In this document: piece after piece, positions 1 through 8,300 of the stretch | Position numbering within the stretch: position 1 is the stretch's first letter | How the letters are laid out: each line of letters opens with the position of its first letter | NCBI GenBank assembly: GCA_963729875.1 | Contig: CAVSPR010000009.1 | Span: 751,304 to 815,303 of the forward strand | Direction of reading: 5' to 3' | Source: DATBSL01 sp963729875 | GTDB taxonomy: Bacteria > Acidobacteriota > Vicinamibacteria > Fen-336 | DNA length: 64,000 nucleotides | Translations under genes and position numbers: made by a program | The notes under the pieces: generated by a model | The model's database searches: none | Told to the model about the DNA's origin: nothing | Seen by the model: only the letters and a program-made list of their open reading frames with translations

Positions 1-155
1 TCTCCTGTTGGACTCAACATCCGGACAGCCCGTTGACGCTGGAACACCCATGTGTCAAGGAGAATCAGATACCAGAGATGTTCCAACCGGATTCCATGCT
101 GCGCTGGATGATCCAGCTCAAGGAACGACGCCTCAGCTTCTTCGCACACCTGTAG
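1..155 (+). CDS. C-terminal end of an unrecognised protein (5' truncated)
   Basis: One frame (codons starting at base 3) is open from the left edge to a TAG at 153-155, giving about 50 residues. The tail is amphipathic and basic and contains LRWMIQLKERRLSFF, which reads like a real protein end. No domain can be named. It converges on the PAPS-synthesis gene with a gap of under 60 bases. A sulfotransferase would make sense beside that gene, but nothing in these residues proves it. Its wobble positions are less GC-rich than those of its neighbours, so a chance open frame is possible. Confidence 0.3.
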   Translation, partial: SCWTQHPDSPLTLEHPCVKENQIPEMFQPDSMLRWMIQLKERRLSFFAHL

Positions 156-211
156 AAGAAGCGTCCGACCGCTGCCGGTGGATACGTCATCTCGGTGAGC
201 CGGTGCGACCG

Positions 212-1864
212 TCAAGGGGCCGTATTGCAGTCGACGTAGCCCTCACGCTCGAGGTGCAGGAGCACGAGCTGAGCGGCTTGCTCGGGGGAGATCTCAGCGG
301 TCTTCAGCACGATCTCGGCATCCATGGGCGCCTCGTAGGGGTCGGAAACCCCGGTGAAGTGGGGTATGAGGCCGGCCCGGGCGCGGGCGTAGAGACCCTT
401 GCGATCGCGCTTCTCACACACCTCGAGCGGCGCATCCACGTGGACGAGGATGAAGCCCCCCAGCGGCTCGATCATGGCCCGGACTTCCTTGCGTACGGGA
501 TCATAAGGAGCTATCGGGGCGCAGAGGGCGATCCCGCCGTTCTTCGAAATTTCCGACGCGACGAAGCCGATGCGTCGGATGTTGGTGTCGCGATCCTTCT
601 TGGAGAACCCGAGCTCGGAGGAGAGGTGCTTCCGGACGATGTCCCCGTCGAGGAGGGTGACCGGGCGGCCGCCCATCTCGAGGAAGCGGGAGAGCAGGAC
701 GTTGGCGACGGTCGACTTGCCAGCCCCCGAGAGGCCCGTGAAGAACACGGTGAAGCCCTGTTGGCTGCGCGGGGGATGGCTGCGTCGCAGCTCGGCCAGG
801 ACTTCGGGGAACGTGAACCAGGAGGGTATGTCCCGGCCCTCGGCGAGTCGCTTCCGCAACTCGGTCCCCGACAGGTCGAGCGCGCGCTGGTCGGGTGGCA
901 CCTCGTCGTCGGGCAGGTAGGCGTCGTCCTCCTCGACGAAGACCATGTTACGGAAGGGAACCATCGTGATGCCGATCTCGGCCTGGTGGGAGGAGACGAG
1001 ATCCTGGGCCGCATAGGGATCGTAGAAGGGCGCCCCGTCGGGCCGGTTGCCCGGTCCAGCGTGGTCGCGGCCCACGATGAAGTGGGTGCAGCCGTAGTTC
1101 CTGCGGATGATCGCGTGCCACAGGGCCTCGCGGGGGCCGGCCATCCTCATCGCCAGCGGCAGGAGGGCCAGCTTCGCCATGTGAGGCGGGTACCGATGAA
1201 TGAGGGCCTCGTAGCAACGCACGCGCACGTAGTGGTCGAGATCGCCTGGCTTTGTCGGCCCCACCACCGGGTGGATGAGGAGGTTGGCCCGGGTCTCGCG
1301 AGCGGCCCTCAGCGTGAGCTCGAAATGCGCCCGGTGCATGGGGTTCCGCGTCTGGAAGGCCACGACGTCGCGCCAGCCGAGGCGTGCGAACTCGGCACGC
1401 AGCTCGGAAGGGGTGGGGCGCAGGTGGGCGAAGTCGTAGTGATGCGGGAGGCGGACGCTCTCGACTCTCCCGCCCACGTACGTACTCCCCACGCGCTCCA
1501 GCAGGTGTCGGACTCCCGGGTGAGCCGGGTCGTCGGTTCCGTAGACGGCTTCTGCCTCGGCGCGCCGGTCTGGTCGCCAGATCTCTTCGACCGTGAGGAC
1601 CCCCAACAGCAGGCCCTCGGCATCGCGGAGGGCCACGGTTTCCCCGGGGACGATGCCCTCGACGAACTCCGGAGTGACGTCCAGGACCACCGGGATCGGC
1701 CAGAGGTGCCCGCTGGCCAGCCGCATGGTCGAGCAGGCAGATTCGTAGTCCGCCCGCCCCATGAAGCCGGCCAACGGGGCGAAGCCCCCGTTCATCAACA
1801 ACTCGAGGTCGCAGATCTGACGCGGGCGCAGTTCCCACGAAGGCCAATCGCGGGACCTGCGCAC
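212..1864 (-). CDS. sat/cysC: bifunctional sulfate adenylyltransferase / adenylylsulfate kinase
   Basis: This enzyme activates sulfate to APS (ATP sulfurylase half) and phosphorylates APS to PAPS (APS kinase half), the universal sulfuryl donor; both steps are cytosolic. The N-terminal half has the sulfurylase motifs QTRNPMHRAH, HPVVGPTKPGD and GRDHAGPGN. The C-terminal half, from about residue 370, has the P-loop FTGLSGAGKST and the kinase motif LDGDIVRKHLS. It is about 550 residues, near full length for this fusion. The in-frame start is GTG at 1864. However, an ATG at 1908 (MSDAPSG) with an AGGAG-like site upstream, and the conserved-looking residues KPEPVAELV just before the GTG in another frame, suggest the true start is at 1908 with a one-base frame error between. 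It lies directly downstream of a glycosyltransferase, which suggests sulfated glycan. Confidence 0.93.
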   Translation of the reverse strand: MRRSRDWPSWELRPRQICDLELLMNGGFAPLAGFMGRADYESACSTMRLASGHLWPIPVVLDVTPEFVEGIVPGETVALRDAEGLLLGVLTVEEIWRPDRRAEAEAVYGTDDPAHPGVRHLLERVGSTYVGGRVESVRLPHHYDFAHLRPTPSELRAEFARLGWRDVVAFQTRNPMHRAHFELTLRAARETRANLLIHPVVGPTKPGDLDHYVRVRCYEALIHRYPPHMAKLALLPLAMRMAGPREALWHAIIRRNYGCTHFIVGRDHAGPGNRPDGAPFYDPYAAQDLVSSHQAEIGITMVPFRNMVFVEEDDAYLPDDEVPPDQRALDLSGTELRKRLAEGRDIPSWFTFPEVLAELRRSHPPRSQQGFTVFFTGLSGAGKSTVANVLLSRFLEMGGRPVTLLDGDIVRKHLSSELGFSKKDRDTNIRRIGFVASEISKNGGIALCAPIAPYDPVRKEVRAMIEPLGGFILVHVDAPLEVCEKRDRKGLYARARAGLIPHFTGVSDPYEAPMDAEIVLKTAEISPEQAAQLVLLHLEREGYVDCNTAP

Positions 1865-1912
1865 GAGTTCCGCTACAGGCTCCGGTTTCCGCTGGGCGCG
1901 TCAGACATGCGT

Positions 1913-3515
1913 TCACCTCTCCTGCCCCGTGCAGCAGCCGGTCGTAGACGAGAGTCAGGCGCGCGTCCGGTGCTCGAGCCTGGAGCCGCTCGAGCCGAGA
2001 CGCGAGTCGCCGGGCAACGTGCCTGGCGGACTCCCGGTCTGAGGACAGGTACTCGCGAAACCGGGCGAGCAGGAGACTCGCCAACGACGGCTCGCCTGCG
2101 AATGAGCCGTCATCGACCATGGCCTCGAGGCCCGCACGCAGGGCGCGGGAGGAGATCTCGACGTCGTCCCAATTCAGACCGGGAAAGAGCGCAGCCAGGT
2201 CGTTGCTTCGAAGAAAATCCTCGGCCGCGCTGAGCGCGTCGTGGCGGCAGCGGTCCGCCTCGACGACGCTCCGCTGGGTGGGGTAGACGCGGTAGACACA
2301 GTGACTCTCGGGGACGAATCGCATCTCGCACTTGTTGCTGAGCCGAAGCCACAGGTCGTAGTCCTGAGCATGCGAGTGTACCGTCCGGAACGCGCCGATC
2401 GTCGAGAAGAGATCCCGGTGTATCACGGTCGTGATGCCGTTCACGTAGTTCGCGCAGAGCAACTGGATGCTCTGCCACGGCGGTGGAAGCGCTCGCCGGG
2501 GATCGAGCCAGTGCGCCCGCGGTATCGTGCGTCCGGCCGACTCGTGCAGGATGTCGAAGTCTCCGTGGAAGAACCGGACGGAGGGGCATCGGCTGATCCA
2601 GCGCGCGGCCGACTCCAGGCGAGTCGGGGCGTACAGGTCATCTGAAGAAAGCCATGCAACCCAGGTGCCACGAGACGCCCGAATCCCTTCGTTCAGGGCT
2701 GACGCGGTTCCGCCGTTGCGCTTGCGAATGACCCTCACGCGTGGGTCGGCCTTGGCGAACGCGTCCAGAAGCGCCGGCGTCCCGTCGGTGGAGCCGTCGT
2801 CGACGACGACTGCTTCCCAGTTTGAATACGTTTGCGCGACTATGCTGTCCAGGGTGGCACGAAGATACGCCTCGTGATTGTAGGTGGGCACGACCACCGA
2901 GAAGAGAGGCGTCCCGGCGATCATGGCGACGTCGGGGGGCTGGTGTGAACCGCGTCCCTGGATCGCATGGTCGGTGACCTTGGCTCTGCCCCCGAGCATG
3001 CAGGGGTCCAGGCCCTCGCGCGAGCCCTGAACAAGGAAGTGGGCCAGGGGATTGGCGCCTTCCGGCAGGGAGTCTGGGTTTGACGCGACGTAGAAAGACG
3101 TGTCGAAGTCCGGCCCTGGGTCTCGTCGCTCCGCCCCTCCGTGGCGAAGGTAGTGAACGAGTGGATTCAATCCGGCGGCGGCCACGTCCACGTTCTTTCT
3201 CAGATACCAGGCTGTGTTGAAGAAGGGATTCGGGTCCCACCCGAGTGCGGCTCCATACGCAATGTAGTGTTCGGCCGGACGCAACCCCGCCAGATCGACG
3301 TCGGGGTGGATCGACAGGTAGTGATCCCGATCGAAGAGACCAGCCGCCTCGATCTCCGCAGCCAGAGCACCCCAGGCTTCCCTGGGTGCCTCCGGAGCCG
3401 GCGGGTGGCGCACGGCCACCCGACGCGAGAGGGCAGCCCAAGGCCGGGCCAGGGTGCGAAGCGTCCTGACCACCCGAGCCGCACCTGGAATCGACGCGAG
3501 AACGAACCGGGACAC
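1913..3515 (-). CDS. GT2 glycosyltransferase with three N-terminal PDV/NPL repeats
   Basis: This is a cytoplasmic sugar transferase of GT-A fold. After a basic N-terminus come three repeats of about 37 residues (residues 59-170; pattern YL..hPDV...G.NPL.HYL..G..EGRDP). Then follows a GT2 domain starting FSVVVPTYNHEAYL, with the nucleotide-sugar motif VVVDDGSTDGTP and LSSDDLYAP. I chose the GTG at 3515 because a G-rich ribosome site (AAGGGGGG) precedes it; the frame is also open up to a GTG at 3620. The frame stays open down to 948, but everything below about 1915 lies on top of the sulfurylase gene and is not protein-like. A TGA in the next frame at 1913-1915 is probably the real end, implying a one-base error nearby. 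The C-terminal boundary is therefore inferred. Confidence 0.8.
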
Positions 3516-3653
3516 GCGGCGCTTCCCCCCTTCTCGGTCTGATTCTAGACCCATCAACTCCGCTGGGCCTTCCAGGGCGCCGGAGCGCCGGCTCGTCCGA
3601 CGACTGTTGACACCCGACACGGCGTACGGTTAAGTGGCTGACTGAAGCGAGGG

Positions 3654-5420
3654 GTGACCGCGATCGACCTGGTCTCCCCGGGCGGGCTTTCTGGAGGGGT
3701 GTGGGTGCGCCGTCTCGACGGGCTGGCCTCGGTTCTCAGCCGAATCGCCCGGGCGATGGGACGAGAGCCGGCACGCGATCACCAGCGGGTGCGGCAGCTG
3801 TGTGAGACGTCGGGCCTCTTCGACCGCGCCTTCTACCTCTCCCAGAACCCACACGTTGCCGAGAGCGGCGAGGATCCCCTCGACCACTTCGTTCAGCAGG
3901 GGGCTCTCGAAGGCCGGAATCCGAACCCGTTCTTCGACATAGCTTTCTACTCGCAGCACCCCGGCGTTCTCGATGGCGGCCAGAACCCCATCGCCCACTA
4001 CGTTCTCGAGGGGGCCTCGCGAGGCCTCGCCTCGAGCCCGGAGTTCGACACGGCCTTCTATCTGGCCCGGCACCCCGACGTCGCCGCGTCTGGCGTCAAC
4101 CCCTTGGCACACTACCTGGCGCATGGGTGGAGAGAGGGTCGTGTCGCGCGCGCCCCCGCGGCGTACGCTCAGCTCCGCGCGCTATGGGGTGAGGCCGCGC
4201 GCATCGACCCGTCGATCGCCGGGAGTATCCCCTCCCCGGAGGCCCTTCCTCTGAAGACCACTCGTCCATCAAGGGTGGGCGAGGCCTTCCTGGCACTGAG
4301 TCAACAGATAGACCAGCCCTTCCAGCACTTCGTCGTGCTCGACACCCTGGACGACGATGAGATCTCCCGTCATGCCGTCAACCTGATCTCGCAGCTCAGC
4401 GAGCGCCCTGGCCCACGGAGCGTGCTTGTATTGCTCGTCGGATCGGATACGCCCCTGAGCACTCGTCTGCCACGCACCGTGCGTGTGGTGAGCATGAGGG
4501 ATGCGGCAAGTCCGCTGGACCGCCGCGAGAAGGCGTACCTGCTGGCTCAGTTGACACTGAACTGGAAGCCGAGGTGGGTGCATGCGATCGAGTCCCCTGA
4601 GTGCTGGGACAGCTTCGAGACCTACGGGCGACCGCTCGCCCTCCACACGAAGCTCGGCGTTTCGCTCTTGCGTCGAGAATTCGACCGAGACGGGGTGCCG
4701 ATGGGCTCCGCTGCGCGCGCACTGCCGAGGCTGTTCGAGTCCGTGCACCACGTCGTCCTCGACAATGCGACCCTGCGGGAGGAGCTCATCAGTCAGTTCG
4801 CGATTCAGGCTCCAATCACGGACCGGCTCAAAGTCGTGTACCAGATCGCTGAAGAACCCGGGTCGGACACGGGTGAGGAGGGGGCGGCGGCAGAGGCCTC
4901 GACTCCCTTCGGACAGTTGTCGGTACTCTGGGCGGGACCACTGGTGTGGCAGAGGCGTGCCGACGTTCTCCAGCGAATCGCGGAGGCGTGTCCCTGGGCC
5001 GAGTTCCACGTATGGAGCCGGCCAACGTCGAAAGGCAATGTGGCCGAGCCGCCGCCGTCGGCGCCGAACCTGCGGATACACGGTGAGTACTCGAGCGTCT
5101 CGGCCCTTCTCCGAGGCCGACACCACTGTTATCTGCACACGTGCGAGTCGGGTGGTCTGCCCCTGCAGCTTCTCGCCGCCGCCGCCGCTGGTGTCCCATT
5201 GGTGGCGCCCCGGGTCGGCGGCATCCCGGAGCTGGTGAACGAAACGACGGGATTCCTCGTCGAGCGAGCCGACGACGTCTCGGGGTTCGTCCGATGCCTC
5301 GAGACGATCCGTCGATCGCCCGAGGACGCCATGAATCGTTCGCGGCGAGCGTCCGAGCTGGTTCGCCAGAGACATTCACGAGCGGCGTTCGCACGAGCAG
5401 TCGCCGCCCTCTTCGTCTGA
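3654..5420 (+). CDS. GT4-like glycosyltransferase with three N-terminal PDV/NPL repeats
   Basis: This 588-residue protein is divergent from the previous gene. Residues 54-163 carry three repeats of the same module as in that neighbour (LFDRAFYLSQNPHV, PFFDIAFYSQHPGV, EFDTAFYLARHPDV). The C-terminal part has the Rossmann half of a GT-B enzyme: SVLWAGPLVWQRRADVL, then the donor-site loop ESGGLPLQLLAAAAAGVP and GGIPELVNETTGFLV, as in GT4 retaining enzymes. The start is GTG at 3654 after GAGGG. The next gene follows two bases after its stop, so they are probably co-transcribed. Acceptor and donor sugars cannot be read from the sequence. Confidence 0.82.
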   Translation: MTAIDLVSPGGLSGGVWVRRLDGLASVLSRIARAMGREPARDHQRVRQLCETSGLFDRAFYLSQNPHVAESGEDPLDHFVQQGALEGRNPNPFFDIAFYSQHPGVLDGGQNPIAHYVLEGASRGLASSPEFDTAFYLARHPDVAASGVNPLAHYLAHGWREGRVARAPAAYAQLRALWGEAARIDPSIAGSIPSPEALPLKTTRPSRVGEAFLALSQQIDQPFQHFVVLDTLDDDEISRHAVNLISQLSERPGPRSVLVLLVGSDTPLSTRLPRTVRVVSMRDAASPLDRREKAYLLAQLTLNWKPRWVHAIESPECWDSFETYGRPLALHTKLGVSLLRREFDRDGVPMGSAARALPRLFESVHHVVLDNATLREELISQFAIQAPITDRLKVVYQIAEEPGSDTGEEGAAAEASTPFGQLSVLWAGPLVWQRRADVLQRIAEACPWAEFHVWSRPTSKGNVAEPPPSAPNLRIHGEYSSVSALLRGRHHCYLHTCESGGLPLQLLAAAAAGVPLVAPRVGGIPELVNETTGFLVERADDVSGFVRCLETIRRSPEDAMNRSRRASELVRQRHSRAAFARAVAALFV

Positions 5421-5421
5421 G

Positions 5422-6153
5422 GTGATCGGATTGGCGAAACCGAGCGGGCCCGACATCTCGGCCATCGTGAATGCGCATTCGGAGGGAACGCTCGCGCACT
5501 TCAGCGTGGTCAGCGCCCTGCGGGCCGCGCATCATGCGAGAGAGCTGGGCCTCGAGGTCGAGGTGATCGCAGTTCTGGATCGTCCGGATGCAGCGACGCG
5601 CGACTACTTCCTGCAGGCGAGCCCCGGGGCGATCCGACTGTTGGAGGTCGATTTCGGGGACCCGGGGCAGGCCCGGAATGCCGGCGTGACCGCAGCTTCC
5701 GGCGAGTTCATTGCCTTCCTGGACGCCGACGACCTGTGGTGCAGTACGTGGTTGGCGGCGGCCCACGGTTTTGCCCGGAAGAGCATCGACCCGGTGGTGT
5801 GTCACCCGGACATCTGCGTGTACTTCGGGGAAGGTGGCGTCATCCATGTCCACGTCGACCAGGATTCACCGGTCTTCTCCGTGTCTACCCTGGTTGCCAG
5901 GAACTACTGGACAGCCTCCTCCTTTGCCCCGCGGCGCCTTCACGAGGAGCACCCGTTCCTTCCCAGCGACCTCGACGGCGGATTCGGATTCGAGGATTGG
6001 CACTGGAACTGCGAGGTCATGGCCGGTGGCTACCGCCACAAGACGGTCGCGGGTACCGCTCACTTCATCCGCGTCAAGGACGATGGTGTGTTGGCACAGT
6101 CGGCCCGGCGGGCATGCCTCGTACGACCCTCACGGCTGTTCGCCCGGGATTGA
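5422..6153 (+). CDS. short GT2 family glycosyltransferase
   Basis: This 243-residue GT-A protein is a single catalytic domain without membrane segments. It has ISAIVNAHSEGTLAHFSVVS at the N-terminus, GQARNAGVTAASGEFIAFLDADDLW with the metal-binding DADD at residues 101-104, and a conserved late FGFEDWHWN acid/aromatic segment matching the GT2 ED motif. The GTG start lies two bases after the upstream stop, which implies translational coupling in a three-gene GT operon. Confidence 0.83.
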   Translation: MIGLAKPSGPDISAIVNAHSEGTLAHFSVVSALRAAHHARELGLEVEVIAVLDRPDAATRDYFLQASPGAIRLLEVDFGDPGQARNAGVTAASGEFIAFLDADDLWCSTWLAAAHGFARKSIDPVVCHPDICVYFGEGGVIHVHVDQDSPVFSVSTLVARNYWTASSFAPRRLHEEHPFLPSDLDGGFGFEDWHWNCEVMAGGYRHKTVAGTAHFIRVKDDGVLAQSARRACLVRPSRLFARD

Positions 6154-6165
6154 TGGGAGCGACGG

Positions 6166-7296
6166 TTGACCTACTCGCGGCTTGACGTCGGGTTTCACGA
6201 AAGGGCGACACTGTTCAAGGAGTCACTCCGGAACAGGCACACGAAGAACGTCGTCTACTTCTCCCAGACCGCCGACCCGGGCACGTTCAGGTACCGGGGC
6301 TACAACGTCTGCCAGGCCGTCGAGCGCAGCCCCGTCGTGCGTGCCCATTTCTTTCTGAGCCACGAGATCCCTGACATCAGGCCCCATCTCCGGGACGCCG
6401 ACGCCTTCGTGTTCGTTCGGATGCTGTGGTCTCCGAAGGTGGAGACTCTCATCGAGGAGCTGAAGGCGTTCGGCAAGAGCGTGCAGTTCGACCTGGACGA
6501 CCTCATCTTCGACGATCGGTACCTGACGCTCGTCATCAAGACGCTCGGCCGCACGGAGGACGACGCTTCCATCAATCACCTCTGCGCCTACATGAACAGG
6601 GTCAACAAGACGGCGAGCCTCTGCGATGGGTTCACGTGCACCAACGAGTTCCTGGCAGAAAAGCTGCGGGAGCGATACGGCAGGATCGTCCGAGTCGTCC
6701 CGAATCTGATGAACCGCGAGCAGGCCGACGTCTCGGCACAGCTCGTGGCTCGCGGGCGACCGTTGAGGCGACGTTTCCTCGTGGGCTACTTCAGCGGATC
6801 GCCGTCGCACGACAACGACTTCCGCGGGATCTCCGACGAGCTCCTGGAATTCCTTCGACGCAGAGATGATGCGGAGCTGGCCGTCGTCGGAATCCTGAAC
6901 CTCCCACCAGAGCTCGAGGCTCTCCGGGCCGCGGGGCGTGTCCGCTGCGAACCCCTGAAGAGCTACCTCGACCTGCAGGAGAGCATCTGGGGAACGGACG
7001 TGACCATCGTGCCGTTGGCCGTGAACGACTTCACCAACTGCAAGTCGGCGCTCAAGTTCTTCGAGGCGGCGGCGGTGGGTGTCCCGACGATCGCGTCGCC
7101 GGCTCACTCCTACCGCCAGGCCATCCGACACGGAGACAACGGGCTTCTGTGCGAACCGGGAGAGTGGCTGGAGGCACTCGAGAGGGTGCACGGAGGCTGG
7201 CGTCCCGACCCTTCCGGGCTGGCCGGCGAGGCGCGATCGCGCTACCTGAACGAGAGCCGGAGGGCGGACATCGAGGCCGTGCTGCTGGCCATCTGA
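6166..7296 (+). CDS. GT-B glycosyltransferase (DLDDLIFD type)
   Basis: This 376-residue protein resembles GT4/GT1-type enzymes in polysaccharide loci that carry the DLDDLIFD segment (residues 109-116). The C-terminal half shows VGYFSGSPSHDNDF and the donor-binding region KFFEAAAVGVPTIASP followed by GDNGLLCEPGEWLEAL. The start is TTG at 6166, 12 bases after the previous stop. No signal peptide or membrane segment is seen. It is last in the 3654-7296 operon and converges with the next gene across only 14 bases. Confidence 0.82.
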   Translation: MTYSRLDVGFHERATLFKESLRNRHTKNVVYFSQTADPGTFRYRGYNVCQAVERSPVVRAHFFLSHEIPDIRPHLRDADAFVFVRMLWSPKVETLIEELKAFGKSVQFDLDDLIFDDRYLTLVIKTLGRTEDDASINHLCAYMNRVNKTASLCDGFTCTNEFLAEKLRERYGRIVRVVPNLMNREQADVSAQLVARGRPLRRRFLVGYFSGSPSHDNDFRGISDELLEFLRRRDDAELAVVGILNLPPELEALRAAGRVRCEPLKSYLDLQESIWGTDVTIVPLAVNDFTNCKSALKFFEAAAVGVPTIASPAHSYRQAIRHGDNGLLCEPGEWLEALERVHGGWRPDPSGLAGEARSRYLNESRRADIEAVLLAI

Positions 7297-7310
7297 CCCG
7301 GGGCCGCTGC

Positions 7311-8300
7311 TCAGCGCCCCAGTCCGAAGCCGCGCCAGCCCCCGACCATCAGCCGGCGCAGCTCTCGTGAGCCGACCCGGCGCCGGGCCTGAGTCTCGCG
7401 CCGCTGTCTGAGGACCCTCGGCAGGCCTCGAAGCGCGTCCCACTTTGCCTTCCAGATGGCCCGCCCCTGCCCGCGCAGCGTGAACCAGACGAGGCTGACC
7501 ACGTTCAGCAACACGTGATGAGGCCAGTAGAGCCCCAGCAGTGGCCCCGGCATGTTCTTCACGAACGTCCAGACGAGGTTGCGGTGCCCGTGGTAGACGG
7601 AGAAGTCGCTTCCGCGGCCGCTGCTCGCCGAACCGACGTGGTGCACGACGGCGTCGGGGACGTACAGGCACCGGTGCCCGGCGAGGCGCAGCCGGAAGGC
7701 CAGGTCGACGTCCTCGAAATAGCAGAAGAAACGCTCGTCGAACCCCCCGACCTCGGCGAGAGCCTCACGCCGATAGAGCGCGGCCGCCGCACACGGGCCG
7801 AAGACCTCCTCGGGCGCGAGCCGCGTTCCATGGGCGTCCAGGCCGTGGTCCCGCCGCCAGGCCCGGCCGCTGACGGCATACGCATCCCCCGTGCCGTCGA
7901 GCCGGTCGGGATCATCTGCGTTCACCTGTCGGCTGGCGAAGAACGAGTACTCCGGGTACCTGGCGGCCGCGACCAGGAGCTTCTCGAGCCATCCCGGCTC
8001 CGGGAAAGCGTCGGGGTTCAATACCGCGATCCAGTCGCACTCGGCGGCCAGCGCGATTCCACGGTTGGTCCCGGCCGCGAAACCGCAGTTGTCCGCCAGG
8101 CGGACCATCTCCACCTGCAGGTGTTCGCCCCTGACGTGCCGCCAGGTCTCGCTGGTGCTCGCGTTGTCCACGACGACGATCGCGTGGGGCCGGACGGTCT
8201 GTCGTGAGAGCGCGGTCAGGCATCGCGTGACCAGCGCGGCCGCGTTCCAGTCGACGATGACGACACCCACGGACCCCACCGTCGACCCCGAGCCACTCAT
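7311..8300 (-). CDS. GT2 family glycosyltransferase (rhamnosyltransferase-like)
   Basis: The 329-residue GT-A protein begins VGVVIVDWNAAALVTRCL and has VVVDNAS, the acceptor-loop segment NPDAFPEPGWLEKLL and the late motif CYFEDVDLAFRLRLAG, typical of rhamnosyl- and related GT2 transferases of O-antigen clusters. I chose the ATG at 8300 because its ATGA overlaps the stop of the upstream glycosyltransferase; the frame is open 20 codons further upstream. The C-terminal third is basic and hydrophobic and may sit on the inner membrane. Confidence 0.85.
   Translation of the reverse strand: MSGSGSTVGSVGVVIVDWNAAALVTRCLTALSRQTVRPHAIVVVDNASTSETWRHVRGEHLQVEMVRLADNCGFAAGTNRGIALAAECDWIAVLNPDAFPEPGWLEKLLVAAARYPEYSFFASRQVNADDPDRLDGTGDAYAVSGRAWRRDHGLDAHGTRLAPEEVFGPCAAAALYRREALAEVGGFDERFFCYFEDVDLAFRLRLAGHRCLYVPDAVVHHVGSASSGRGSDFSVYHGHRNLVWTFVKNMPGPLLGLYWPHHVLLNVVSLVWFTLRGQGRAIWKAKWDALRGLPRVLRQRRETQARRRVGSRELRRLMVGGWRGFGLGR

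Noticed and set aside
948..1912. C-terminal extension of the first GT2 protein
   Set aside because: This part is antisense-like in composition and lies in another frame of the sulfurylase gene, whose motifs are unmistakable.
8..2233. Long plus-strand open frame
   Set aside because: It lies antisense to the clear sulfurylase/kinase gene, and its product is low-complexity Gly/Arg/Val typical of an antisense frame in GC-rich DNA.
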